Notes: generated from the sequence alone by a model not told the origin. Shown: positions 1 to 6,232, numbered from the stretch's first letter. The stretch is DNA of 6,232 nt from an uncultured Oscillospiraceae bacterium (GCA_934573935.1 CAKTMO010000039.1:1-6232); one strand, 5' to 3'. A program made the numbers and translations.

Positions 1-732
1 GGCTCCGCCGGCACCATGTCCGCCGGTGACCTGCTGAAGGAGCGCTATCCCCACCTGAAGCTGGCCGTGGGCGAGGCCCTGCAGTGCCCCACCATCCTGG
101 ACAACGGCTTCGGCGGCCACCGCATCGAGGGTATCGGCGACAAGCACATCCCCTGGATCCACAACGTGAAGAACACCGACATGGCCATCGCCATCGACGA
201 CGAGGACAGCCAGCGCCTGCTGCGCCTGTTCAACACCCACGAGGGCCAGGAGTACATGAAGAAGGAACTGGGCATGACCGACGAGGAAGTCGAAAAGATG
301 ACCTGGCTGGGCATTTCCGGTATCGCCAACGTGCTGTGCTGCATCAAGATGGCCAAGTACTATGAGCTGACCGAGAACGACGTGGTGGCCACCGTGCTGA
401 CCGACTCCGCCGTGATGTACAAGTCCCGTATCGAGGAGCTCAACGAGATGCACGGCGCCTACAACGCCCACGAGGCTTCTCTGGATCACAACCTGCACAT
501 GCTGGGCCTGCGCACCGACAACATGATGGAGATGGGCTATGCCGAGCGCAAGCGCGTCCACAACCTGAAGTACTACACCTGGGTCGAGCAGCAGCAGATG
601 AACGTGGAGGACCTGAACGCCCAGTGGTACGACACCAAGGGTACCTGGGACGCCGTTCACGCCCAGGCCAAGGATCTGGACGAGCTCATCAACGAGTTCA
701 ACGAGGCCACCGGTCTGCTGAAGAGCCTGTAA
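1..732 (+). CDS. PLP-dependent fold type II enzyme, cysteine synthase-like (C-terminal part, 5' truncated by window)
   Basis: The reading frame is open from base 1 and ends at TAA 730-732, giving the last 243 residues; the N-terminal part with the PLP-binding lysine lies outside the window. The visible part begins with GSAGTM, which matches the glycine-rich phosphate-cradling loop of fold type II PLP enzymes. It is followed at about residues 42-51 by IEGIGDKHIP, which resembles the GIGAGFIP-type segment of O-acetylserine sulfhydrylases. The later part (DDEDSQRLLRLFN, then a helical tail rich in H, Y, M and E) is longer than in CysK and matches uncharacterised clostridial PLP proteins usually annotated as cysteine synthase-like. 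The true substrate cannot be read from this fragment. A Met codon at 16 is internal to the loop and is not a start. A strong terminator follows at 781-815, so the gene seems to end its own transcript before thrC. Confidence 0.8.
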   Translation, partial: GSAGTMSAGDLLKERYPHLKLAVGEALQCPTILDNGFGGHRIEGIGDKHIPWIHNVKNTDMAIAIDDEDSQRLLRLFNTHEGQEYMKKELGMTDEEVEKMTWLGISGIANVLCCIKMAKYYELTENDVVATVLTDSAVMYKSRIEELNEMHGAYNAHEASLDHNLHMLGLRTDNMMEMGYAERKRVHNLKYYTWVEQQQMNVEDLNAQWYDTKGTWDAVHAQAKDLDELINEFNEATGLLKSL

Positions 733-780
733 TTCCAAAAGGGGGAGCAGGTTTCCCCGTTAGATCCCTATATGATACGC

Positions 781-815
781 CTCAGGGCGGGGCTTTCGCC
801 CCGCCCTGAGTTTTT
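781..815 (+). terminator. Intrinsic terminator after the PLP enzyme gene
   Basis: A perfect 13-bp GC-rich stem (CTCAGGGCGGGGC at 781-793 with its complement at 798-810) closes a TTTC loop and is followed directly by five Ts (811-815). It separates the upstream PLP enzyme gene from thrC. Because thrC starts only 25 bases further on, any read-through transcript would have to pass this structure, so it could also act as an attenuator. Confidence 0.9.
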
Positions 816-825
816 CATTATAATT

Positions 826-831
826 AAGGAG
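826..831 (+). promoter_or_regulatory. Ribosome binding site of thrC (decides the start)
   Basis: AAGGAG lies 9 bases before ATG 841. It supports that start over an in-frame ATG at 772, which would have to translate through the terminator hairpin. Confidence 0.85.
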
Positions 832-840
832 AACACCACC

Positions 841-2082
841 ATGAAAAATGTGAAATACGGCAAGTGCGTCCGCTGCGGCAAGACCTATGACGCGGTGCCG
901 GATCTGACCAACTGCGAATGCGGCGGTATTCTGGATATCGTCTATGACTATGACTACATCAAATCCGTGCTGACCAAGGAGAAGCTGGCCAAGCGGGACA
1001 ACCGCTCCATGTGGCGCTATCGTGAGCTGCTGCCCGTGGAGGAGACCACCCCCGACACGCCCCTGCGTGTGGGCTGGAGCCCCCTGTACGAGGAGCCGAA
1101 GCTGGCGGAGATGCTGGGCATCAAAAAGCTGTGGGTGAAGGACGACGGCCAGAACCCCACCGCCTCCCTGAAGGATCGCGCCAGTGCCATGGCGGTGGCC
1201 AAGGCCATGGAGGCGGGCGCCAAGACCATCGCCTGCTCCTCTACCGGCAACGCCGCCAGCTCTCTGGCGGGCAACGCCGCCGCCGCGGGGCTCAAGACCT
1301 TCATCTTCGTGCCGGAGCGTGCCCCTCAGGGCAAGGTGGCACAGCTGATGATCTTCGGCGCCAACGTGATCTCCGTCAAGGGCAACTATGAGGACACCTT
1401 CAAGATGTCCGCCGCCGCCATCGAAAAGTACGGCTGGTACAACCGCAACGCCGCCATCAACCCCTATCTCAGCGAGGGCAAGAAGACCGTGGCGCTGGAG
1501 ATCGCCGAGCAGCTGAATTGGGAGATGCCCGACTATCTGGCCATCTCCGTGGGCGACGGCTGCACCATCGCCGGTGTGTGGAAGGGCTTCAAGGATCTGT
1601 ACGCCATCGGCTTTATTGACAAGCTGCCCCGCCTGCTCTCCGCCCAGTCTCTGGGCTGCTATCCTATCAACCGCGCTATCCAGGAGAACAAGCCCTGGGA
1701 GCCTATGGAGGAGAACACCATCGCCGACTCCATCAGCGTGGGCGTGCCCCGCAACGCCGACAAGGCGCTGGCCGCCATCCGCGAGTCCAACGGCATCGCC
1801 GTCAACGTGTCCGACGAGGAGATCCTGGCGGCGCAGCGGCTGCTGGGCCGCACCTGCGGCGTGTTCGGCGAGCCTGCGGGCGTCACCGGCGCGGCGGCGC
1901 TGAAAAAGGCCTGTGAGCAGGGCCTGATCCCCCACGACGCCACTGTGGTGTCCGTGGTCACCGGCAACGGCCTGAAGGATGTGGCAAACGCCATCAAGTC
2001 CGCCGGTTCCCCCGTCCACATCGCGCCCGATCTGGACCTGATGGTGGAGGAATTCAAGAAGCGCGGCGTGGTGGTTGAGTAA
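841..2082 (+). CDS. thrC: Threonine synthase
   Basis: Encodes a 413-residue PLP-dependent enzyme that converts O-phosphohomoserine to threonine and phosphate in the cytoplasm, the last step of threonine synthesis. The N-terminus carries a small zinc-ribbon-like element, C9-x2-C12 and C25-x-C27, as in many Bacillus/archaeal/plant-type threonine synthases. The PLP Schiff-base lysine is K111 in NPTASLKDR. SSTGN (133-137) contacts the cofactor ring, SVGDGCT (236-242) is the phosphate-binding loop, and VTGNGLKD (373-380) is the C-terminal motif of the family. The length is normal. The pyridoxal lysine context is SLKDR rather than the commoner SFKDR, and the phosphate loop is GDGCT rather than GNAGN, so this is a divergent branch, and a related activity on another hydroxyl- or phospho-amino acid cannot be excluded. 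It appears to be transcribed as a single gene between two hairpins; its own promoter is not obvious. Confidence 0.88.
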   Translation: MKNVKYGKCVRCGKTYDAVPDLTNCECGGILDIVYDYDYIKSVLTKEKLAKRDNRSMWRYRELLPVEETTPDTPLRVGWSPLYEEPKLAEMLGIKKLWVKDDGQNPTASLKDRASAMAVAKAMEAGAKTIACSSTGNAASSLAGNAAAAGLKTFIFVPERAPQGKVAQLMIFGANVISVKGNYEDTFKMSAAAIEKYGWYNRNAAINPYLSEGKKTVALEIAEQLNWEMPDYLAISVGDGCTIAGVWKGFKDLYAIGFIDKLPRLLSAQSLGCYPINRAIQENKPWEPMEENTIADSISVGVPRNADKALAAIRESNGIAVNVSDEEILAAQRLLGRTCGVFGEPAGVTGAAALKKACEQGLIPHDATVVSVVTGNGLKDVANAIKSAGSPVHIAPDLDLMVEEFKKRGVVVE

Positions 2083-2117
2083 AAATCTGCGCAGCGCGAA
2101 CTCTGCGAGGTTATTTT

Positions 2118-2147
2118 GAAAAGGAGCGGTGAAAACCGCTCCTTTTC
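2118..2147 (+). terminator. Terminator-like hairpin after thrC
   Basis: A perfect 13-bp stem (GAAAAGGAGCGGT at 2118-2130 paired with 2135-2147) has a GAAA tetraloop. The U-rich stretch TTTTC forms the 3' end of the stem rather than a separate tail, with the A-tract opposite it. This is a plausible intrinsic terminator for thrC, 35 bases beyond its stop codon. Confidence 0.75.
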
Positions 2148-2181
2148 TGATAAAAAATCAAGTGCAGCCGCCATTTTTGCC

Positions 2182-2210
2182 TTGACTTTTCGGAGGAAAT
2201 CGTGTATCAT
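2182..2210 (+). promoter_or_regulatory. Sigma-A type promoter of the ylxM-ffh-rpsP-khpA cluster
   Basis: TTGACT (2182-2187) and TATCAT (2205-2210) are separated by 17 bases, a near-consensus housekeeping promoter. Transcription should start near 2217, giving a leader of about 60 bases before the ylxM start. It lies just after the thrC terminator and is the only convincing promoter in the 2083-2277 gap. Confidence 0.75.
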
Positions 2211-2221
2211 AGTTGCTGTTG

Positions 2222-2269
2222 TAAAGGCTCAAAACTTTACATAAAGGCGATAAGCTTTACAGAAAGGGG
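2222..2269 (+). repeat. 20-base periodic repeat in the ylxM leader
   Basis: TAAAGGC occurs at 2222-2228 and again at 2242-2248, and a variant GAAAGGG at 2262-2268, each exactly 20 bases apart. The last two copies are each preceded by CTTTAC (2235-2240 and 2255-2260), so CTTTACATAAAGGCG and CTTTACAGAAAGGGG match at 13 of 15 positions. GTAAAG at 2221-2226 is complementary to both CTTTAC copies. The third copy contains the ylxM ribosome binding site. Possible meanings are an operator with sites two helical turns apart or an RNA fold that masks the ribosome binding site; neither is demonstrated. Confidence 0.6.
2263..2269 (+). promoter_or_regulatory. Ribosome binding site of ylxM (decides the start)
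   Basis: AAAGGGG lies 8 bases before GTG 2278. The alternative in-frame GTG at 2269 overlaps this site, so 2278 is preferred. Confidence 0.75.
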
Positions 2270-2277
2270 TGCGAACC

Positions 2278-2643
2278 GTGAAAAATCAGACCTACCGCAT
2301 GACCATGCTGTTCGACTTTTACGGCGAGACCCTGACGGAGCGGCAGAAGGAATTTTTCGACCTGTACTATAACGAGGATCTGTCTCTGGGCGAGATCGCC
2401 GAGAATTACGGCATCTCCCGCCAGGGCGTGCGGGACGTGATCGTCCGCGCCGAGGCCGCCATGCAGGAGATCGAGGATAAAACGGGCCTGATCCGCCGCT
2501 TTATGCAGATGCAGCCCAGGATCGCCGCCATTGAAGAGGCGGCGCAGAAGATCAAGACGCTGAACTATCGCCAGTTTGAAAATCCCCAGCTGGAAGCGCT
2601 GGCGACGGAGATCATGGAGAACACCGCCGGATTAAAGGAGTAA
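2278..2643 (+). CDS. ylxM: YlxM/p13-like helix-turn-helix protein, SRP-associated
   Basis: A 121-residue cytoplasmic protein. Residues 11-60 begin LFDFYGETLTERQKEFFDLY and end with SLGEIAENYGISRQGVRDVI, the typical YlxM signature with a sigma-factor region-4-like helix-turn-helix. The C-terminal 60 residues look alpha-helical. The family is nearly always encoded directly before ffh in Firmicutes and Mycoplasma, and work in streptococci links it to signal recognition particle function, so the context here fits. GTG at 2278 is chosen as the start because it has a correctly spaced ribosome binding site and gives MKNQTYRMTMLFDFYG, a normal family N-terminus. The stop codon is 2 bases from the ffh start, so the two are probably translationally coupled. 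The leader contains a 20-base periodic repeat. Confidence 0.9.
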   Translation: MKNQTYRMTMLFDFYGETLTERQKEFFDLYYNEDLSLGEIAENYGISRQGVRDVIVRAEAAMQEIEDKTGLIRRFMQMQPRIAAIEEAAQKIKTLNYRQFENPQLEALATEIMENTAGLKE

Positions 2644-2645
2644 AT

Positions 2646-4022
<1,377 letters not shown>

Positions 4023-4066
4023 GTGCCCCGGCATTTATGAGATAAGAACAATAAATTATGTATTTT

Positions 4067-4071
4067 GGAGG
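4067..4071 (+). promoter_or_regulatory. Ribosome binding site of rpsP (decides the start)
   Basis: GGAGG lies 8 bases before ATG 4080. An in-frame TTG at 4065 overlaps this site and would add five residues not found in S16, so it is rejected. Confidence 0.85.
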
Positions 4072-4079
4072 AAAAAACC

Positions 4080-4319
4080 ATGGTTAAGATCAGACTGAGA
4101 AGAATGGGCGCCAAGAAGGCTCCTTACTATCGCGTGGTCGTGGCTGACAGCCGCTATCCCCGTGACGGCCGCTTCATCGAGGAGATCGGCACGTACAATC
4201 CCTGCGTGAACCCCGCTGAGATCAAGATCGACGCTGACCGCGCCCGCGAGTGGATCAAGACCGGCGCCCAGCCCACCGATACCGTCCGCGCCCTGCTGAA
4301 GAAGGTTGACGTTCTGTAA
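4080..4319 (+). CDS. rpsP: 30S ribosomal protein S16
   Basis: A 79-residue basic protein of the small ribosomal subunit, which binds 16S rRNA and helps assemble the 5' domain. It begins [10 protein letters not shown] and has [11 protein letters not shown] and [12 protein letters not shown], all strongly conserved S16 segments, followed by the [19 protein letters not shown] region. The protein is at the short end of the family, without the C-terminal extension seen in some species. It lies 57 bases after ffh, with no terminator between, and 15 bases before khpA, so it is most likely cotranscribed. The position between ffh and khpA is the usual Firmicutes arrangement. Confidence 0.97.
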   Translation: MVKIRLRRMGAKKAPYYRVVVADSRYPRDGRFIEEIGTYNPCVNPAEIKIDADRAREWIKTGAQPTDTVRALLKKVDVL

Positions 4320-4334
4320 GGCCGAGGGCACATC

Positions 4335-4565
4335 ATGAAGGAATTGCTGCTCTATATCGCCAGAAGCCTCGTCCAGCATCCCGACCAGGTCACCGTGACC
4401 GAGGTCGAGAACGGCGACGAGCTGACGCTGGAGCTGCGCGTTGCCCCCGAGGATATGGGCAAGGTGATCGGCCGCCAGGGCCGCATCGCCAAGGAGATCC
4501 GCACCGTGGTGCGCTCCTACGCCCAGCGTACAGGCGCCAAAGTTTCTGTGGATATCGTTGATTAA
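4335..4565 (+). CDS. khpA: KH domain RNA-binding protein KhpA (YlqC)
   Basis: A 76-residue protein made of a single KH domain with the RNA-binding GxxG loop GRQG at residues 46-49 in MGKVIGRQGRIAKEIR. In streptococci and other Firmicutes KhpA pairs with KhpB (Jag/EloR), binds many RNAs and affects cell elongation; that function is known for the family and not shown here. The ribosome binding site is GAGGG (4324-4328), 6 bases before ATG. It is the last gene of the ylxM-ffh-rpsP-khpA cluster. The rimM, trmD and rplS genes that often follow are absent. Its stop codon (4563-4565) lies at the edge of the shared terminator. Confidence 0.95.
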   Translation: MKELLLYIARSLVQHPDQVTVTEVENGDELTLELRVAPEDMGKVIGRQGRIAKEIRTVVRSYAQRTGAKVSVDIVD

Positions 4566-4605
4566 AAAATACCGGCACTCACTTTTGTGAGTGCCGGTAT
4601 TTTTT
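4564..4605. terminator. Bidirectional terminator shared by khpA and mntP
   Basis: A perfect 14-bp stem (ATACCGGCACTCAC at 4569-4582 with its complement at 4587-4600) has a TTTT loop. It is flanked by AAAAA (4564-4568) and TTTTT (4601-4605), which gives a U-tract on either strand. It therefore can end the plus-strand ribosomal/SRP cluster and the minus-strand mntP transcript. Both stop codons overlap its outer edges. Confidence 0.95.
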
Positions 4606-5191
4606 ACAGAACCCCCAGATGCTCCAGCAGGATCTTCACGCCGATGAGGATCAGGATCGCGCCGCCCACGAACTCCGCCTTGGACTTGTAGCGTGCGCCG
4701 AACACGCTGCCGGCCTTGACGCCGATGCAGGAGATGGTGAAGGTGGTCGCGCCGATCAGACACACCGCCACCACGGTGTTCATCAGCTGGCTGGCGGCCA
4801 TGATCTCCACCGGCACGCAGGCGAAGGTGATGCCCACCGCCAGCGCGTCGATGCTGGTGGCCACCGCCATCAGGAACATGGTCTTCACGTCCAGGGCGGC
4901 GGAGGCGTTTTCCTCCTCCTTGCTGAGTGCCTCGCGGATCATGTTGCCGCCGATCAGCGCCAGCAGCACAAAGGCGATCCAGGACGCCACGGCGTTGATG
5001 TACTTTTCAAACCCCGCGCCCAGCAGGTAGCCGACGAAGGGCATCAGCGCCTGAAAGCCGCCGAACCACACGCCGCAGATGGCGGCGCTGCGGAAGGTGA
5101 CCTTCTGCATGGCAAGACCCTTGCACACCGACACGGCGAAGGCGTCCATACTCAGGCCGATCGCCAGCAAAAACAGTTCCAACAAACCCAT
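4604..5191 (-). CDS. mntP: Manganese efflux pump MntP
   Basis: A 195-residue inner-membrane Mn(II) exporter of the MntP/DUF204 family. About six hydrophobic segments are visible (roughly residues 3-25, 35-57, 66-86, 103-125, 134-156 and 174-192), arranged as two related halves. Each half has the family acid motif: GLSMDAFAVS with D16 in segment 1, and ATSIDALAVG with D115 in segment 4. These aspartates are the presumed metal-handling residues. The length is normal (E. coli protein about 188). The start at 5191 gives MGLLELFLLAIG and has GAGGAAG (5197-5203) as its ribosome binding site; upstream in-frame Met codons would translate through the riboswitch hairpins. The leader carries a yybP-ykoY-type Mn(II) riboswitch, which independently supports the function and predicts induction by excess manganese. 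Confidence 0.95.
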   Translation of the reverse strand: MGLLELFLLAIGLSMDAFAVSVCKGLAMQKVTFRSAAICGVWFGGFQALMPFVGYLLGAGFEKYINAVASWIAFVLLALIGGNMIREALSKEEENASAALDVKTMFLMAVATSIDALAVGITFACVPVEIMAASQLMNTVVAVCLIGATTFTISCIGVKAGSVFGARYKSKAEFVGGAILILIGVKILLEHLGVL

Positions 5192-5216
5192 AGTTACTTC
5201 CTCACATCCATATAAA

Positions 5217-5245
5217 ATGAGCGGATACGACTCGTATCCGCTCAT
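5217..5245 (-). terminator. Expression-platform hairpin of the mntP riboswitch
   Basis: A perfect 13-bp stem (arms 5233-5245 and 5217-5229) has a 3-base loop and is followed on the minus strand by TTTATAT. It lies between the aptamer and the mntP ribosome binding site. The U-tract is short, so it may be a conditional terminator that is only moderately efficient. Its outermost base pair touches the proposed P1 3' strand of the aptamer (5245-5250). Confidence 0.75.
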
Positions 5246-5374
5246 GTAAGCACTTGCTAACCTGAGACACATACGGCCTTCCGACTGTATGAGTCTCATC
5301 AATTAAGGTATACCAGGCGTATGCCAGCATGTTGGCATACCGCGCATAGGCTGCGCCGACTACTCCCTCAACAG
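5245..5374 (-). ncRNA. yybP-ykoY family Mn(II) riboswitch aptamer upstream of mntP
   Basis: On the minus strand the leader contains GGAGTAG (5366-5360) close to the predicted 5' end and TTAGCAAG (5260-5253) at the far end, the two conserved loop strands of the yybP-ykoY aptamer. Between them are an 8-bp hairpin GTATGCCA/TGGCATAC (5319-5340), a short GCGCA/TGCGC stem just before it, and a long hairpin TGAGAC-CATAC (5263-5298, one U-U mismatch) immediately before TTAGCAAG, as in the known fold. A plausible P1 pairs TGTTGAG (5372-5366 side) with CTTACA (5250-5245), with one bulge. Members of this class bind Mn(II) and switch on exporters such as MntP and YybP. The gene behind it fits exactly. 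Confidence 0.88.
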
Positions 5375-5378
5375 ATGT

Positions 5379-5407
5379 AGTATAGCAGATAGGGGAGGGA
5401 AAGTCAA
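5379..5407 (-). promoter_or_regulatory. Sigma-A type promoter of the mntP leader
   Basis: On the minus strand TTGACT (5407-5402) and TATACT (5384-5379) are spaced 17 bases apart. Predicted transcription start is near 5372, which places the riboswitch aptamer at the very 5' end of the message and gives a leader of about 180 bases. Confidence 0.85.
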
Positions 5408-5435
5408 TCAGGAAAGTGGGGAGAATGGCCTGTAG

Positions 5436-5840
5436 TTACAGCTTCATTTTGGCTGCGTACTCTTTGAGGATGCAGTTGATTTCCGCTTCGTTTTGATAGA
5501 ATATATCGTCACATTGCTCAAGTATTGCTTCCGTGTCCTCGTCAGATTCGCTGTCGGTTAATTGCTGGTAGGCGCGATATGCGTCTCGCAGATTCTTTTG
5601 CAGCTTTTCCGATAGAACAGTTTCTAAAGCTGCCATTTCTTTCTGCAAATCGCCGGTATTTTCAACGTTGAGGAAATACTGGTCGTGTCCGCCGTTGTTG
5701 ATCTCGCTTTGATAGGTCATCAATTCCGCATAGGGCGTATCTGCACGATTTTCTTCCCATAGATCCCACATCTTATTCCACTTTTTCTGCTCGTCGGATA
5801 ATTCCGTTTTGCTTTTCCTGAAAAGATCAAATAGTCCCAT
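5436..5840 (-). CDS. DUF4375/DMP19-like small acidic protein
   Basis: A 134-residue cytoplasmic protein. Residues 46-58, EINNGGHDQYFLN, match the signature of the DMP19/DUF4375 family, followed by a helical region (about 64-95) and a very acidic stretch, DSESDEDTEAILEQCDD (96-112). By hand count there are 29 acidic against 15 basic residues. A Neisseria family member, DMP19, is described as a DNA-mimic protein; the function of most members is unknown, and a DNA-mimic role here is only an inference. The start at ATG 5840 gives MGLFDLFRKS, a common N-terminus in small Firmicutes proteins of this kind, with AGGAG 12 bases upstream; a TTG at 5867 has no ribosome binding site. The gene lies in AT-richer DNA and probably shares a transcript with the zinc-ribbon gene 71 bases upstream. 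No terminator separates it from the mntP promoter. Confidence 0.75.
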   Translation of the reverse strand: MGLFDLFRKSKTELSDEQKKWNKMWDLWEENRADTPYAELMTYQSEINNGGHDQYFLNVENTGDLQKEMAALETVLSEKLQKNLRDAYRAYQQLTDSESDEDTEAILEQCDDIFYQNEAEINCILKEYAAKMKL

Positions 5841-5911
5841 TTTAATCAATGCTCCTGCAATTCCCAATTCGAGGTGTTATCCGGTGTTGCCGATAAGCTG
5901 AAATTTAATGC

Positions 5912-6133
5912 TTAACGCAGATCATCCTGGTCGATGATAAATTTCCGGCATGCTTCACAATAGAATACTTTTACCGTCATACCCGCATCGATTGACGTCA
6001 GTTTGATTCCCTTCACAAGTGGAGTGAAGTTCAATAATCCTCTATCCTGGTCGTCCGGAACCCATTTCAGGGCATATCGGTCTTGAGAAATTCTTCCAAC
6101 GCGCATTTCTTCTTTGCAAAATGGACATTTCAT
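5912..6133 (-). CDS. Small zinc-ribbon protein with two CxxC motifs (PF20097-like)
   Basis: A 73-residue protein that begins MKCPFCKEEM and ends with FYCEACRKFIID. C3-x2-C6 and C59-x2-C62 together can form one zinc-binding site, with a central beta-rich region (residues 13-57) between them. It resembles the short PF20097-type family common in Firmicutes, whose function is unknown; the family match is from memory of its pattern. The start at 6133 is supported by an excellent ribosome binding site, GGGAGGTG (6149-6142), 8 bases before the ATG. The TTG at 6151 overlaps that site and is rejected. No convincing promoter is visible between the start and the window end, so the gene may be part of a longer transcript entering from the right. 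Confidence 0.75.
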   Translation of the reverse strand: MKCPFCKEEMRVGRISQDRYALKWVPDDQDRGLLNFTPLVKGIKLTSIDAGMTVKVFYCEACRKFIIDQDDLR

Positions 6134-6178
6134 ATGGTTGACACCTCCCAATAAAACAACTTCCGATTAGTAATATAT

Positions 6179-6204
6179 AAGCGAGGGTGTTACAGCCTTC
6201 GCTT
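6179..6204. other. Hairpin near the right end of the window, role unclear
   Basis: AAGCGAGGG (6179-6187) can pair with CCTTCGCTT (6196-6204) over 9 bp with one G-U, leaving an 8-base loop. On the plus strand it is followed by a U-rich TTCCTTT; on the minus strand there is one mismatch and an ATATATTA tail. It could be a weak terminator for a gene beyond the window entering on the minus strand, or part of the leader of the zinc-ribbon gene. Confidence 0.35.
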
Positions 6205-6232
6205 TTCCTTTAAGATGAAGGTGATTGGCTGA

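Noticed and set aside
751..776. Possible promoter with TATGAT at 771-776 upstream of the terminator
   Set aside because: The only -35-like bases are poor and badly spaced, and transcription would begin directly in the strong terminator hairpin.
819..824. Perfect TATAAT before thrC, looking like a -10 box
   Set aside because: No -35 element lies 16-18 bases upstream (the region is the terminator hairpin), and a start 7 bases downstream would fall in the ribosome binding site.
772..840. N-terminal extension of thrC from ATG 772
   Set aside because: It translates the terminator hairpin, lacks a suitable ribosome binding site, and the family N-terminus starts at 841.
760..2019. Long open frame of 419 codons antisense to thrC
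   Set aside because: It is an artefact of high G+C third positions; it is rich in G, H, A, V and L without any recognisable domain and mirrors thrC codons.
4619..5215. Plus-strand open frame of 198 codons across mntP
   Set aside because: The translation is His/Gly/Ala-rich without domains, while the minus strand gives a textbook MntP.
5192..5302. 37-residue N-terminal extension of MntP from 5302
   Set aside because: It would be encoded by the riboswitch and terminator hairpins, and the start at 5191 has a good ribosome binding site and matches the family.
5875..5900. Short imperfect inverted repeat between the two small minus-strand genes
   Set aside because: The stem is only about 6 pairs with a bulge and has no U-tract, so it cannot be called a terminator.

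Overview
The window looks like chromosomal DNA of a GC-rich member of the Clostridia, most likely an Oscillospiraceae-type gut anaerobe. This is inferred from protein style and gene content: a Firmicutes-type ylxM-ffh-rpsP-khpA cluster, G+C-heavy codon use in the core genes, and a manganese-riboswitch-controlled mntP. No taxonomic marker gene is present, so the assignment is an inference.

Layout. Bases 1-732 hold the C-terminal half of a cysteine-synthase-like fold type II PLP enzyme, closed by a strong intrinsic terminator (781-815). Bases 841-2082 encode threonine synthase (thrC), followed by a second hairpin (2118-2147). A consensus-like promoter (2182-2210) and a short leader with a 20-nt periodic repeat precede a four-gene cluster on the same strand: ylxM (HTH partner of SRP), ffh (SRP54 GTPase), rpsP (ribosomal protein S16) and khpA (KH-domain RNA-binding protein). 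The cluster ends at a very strong terminator (4564-4605) that also serves the converging gene, mntP. The stop codons of khpA and mntP both lie in this shared structure.

The minus-strand half starts at mntP (4604-5191), a Mn(II) efflux pump. Its roughly 180-nt leader is a complete regulatory unit: a -35/-10 promoter with 17-bp spacing, a yybP-ykoY-type Mn(II) riboswitch aptamer, a 13-bp hairpin with a short U-tract, then the ribosome binding site. Further right are two small minus-strand genes in visibly AT-richer DNA: an acidic DUF4375/DMP19-like protein and a 73-residue two-CxxC zinc-ribbon protein. They look like accessory genes beside a core-genome block.

How the parts work together. The first two genes belong to PLP-dependent amino-acid metabolism. 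The ylxM cluster links membrane-protein targeting (SRP) with ribosome and RNA-binding functions. mntP and its leader form a self-contained manganese-detoxification module in which the metal is expected to raise expression of its own exporter. I see no mobile element, CRISPR array, tRNA or rRNA. No clearly new multi-gene system is evident. The most interesting material is the RNA regulation of mntP, the repeat-bearing ylxM leader and the two small accessory genes.
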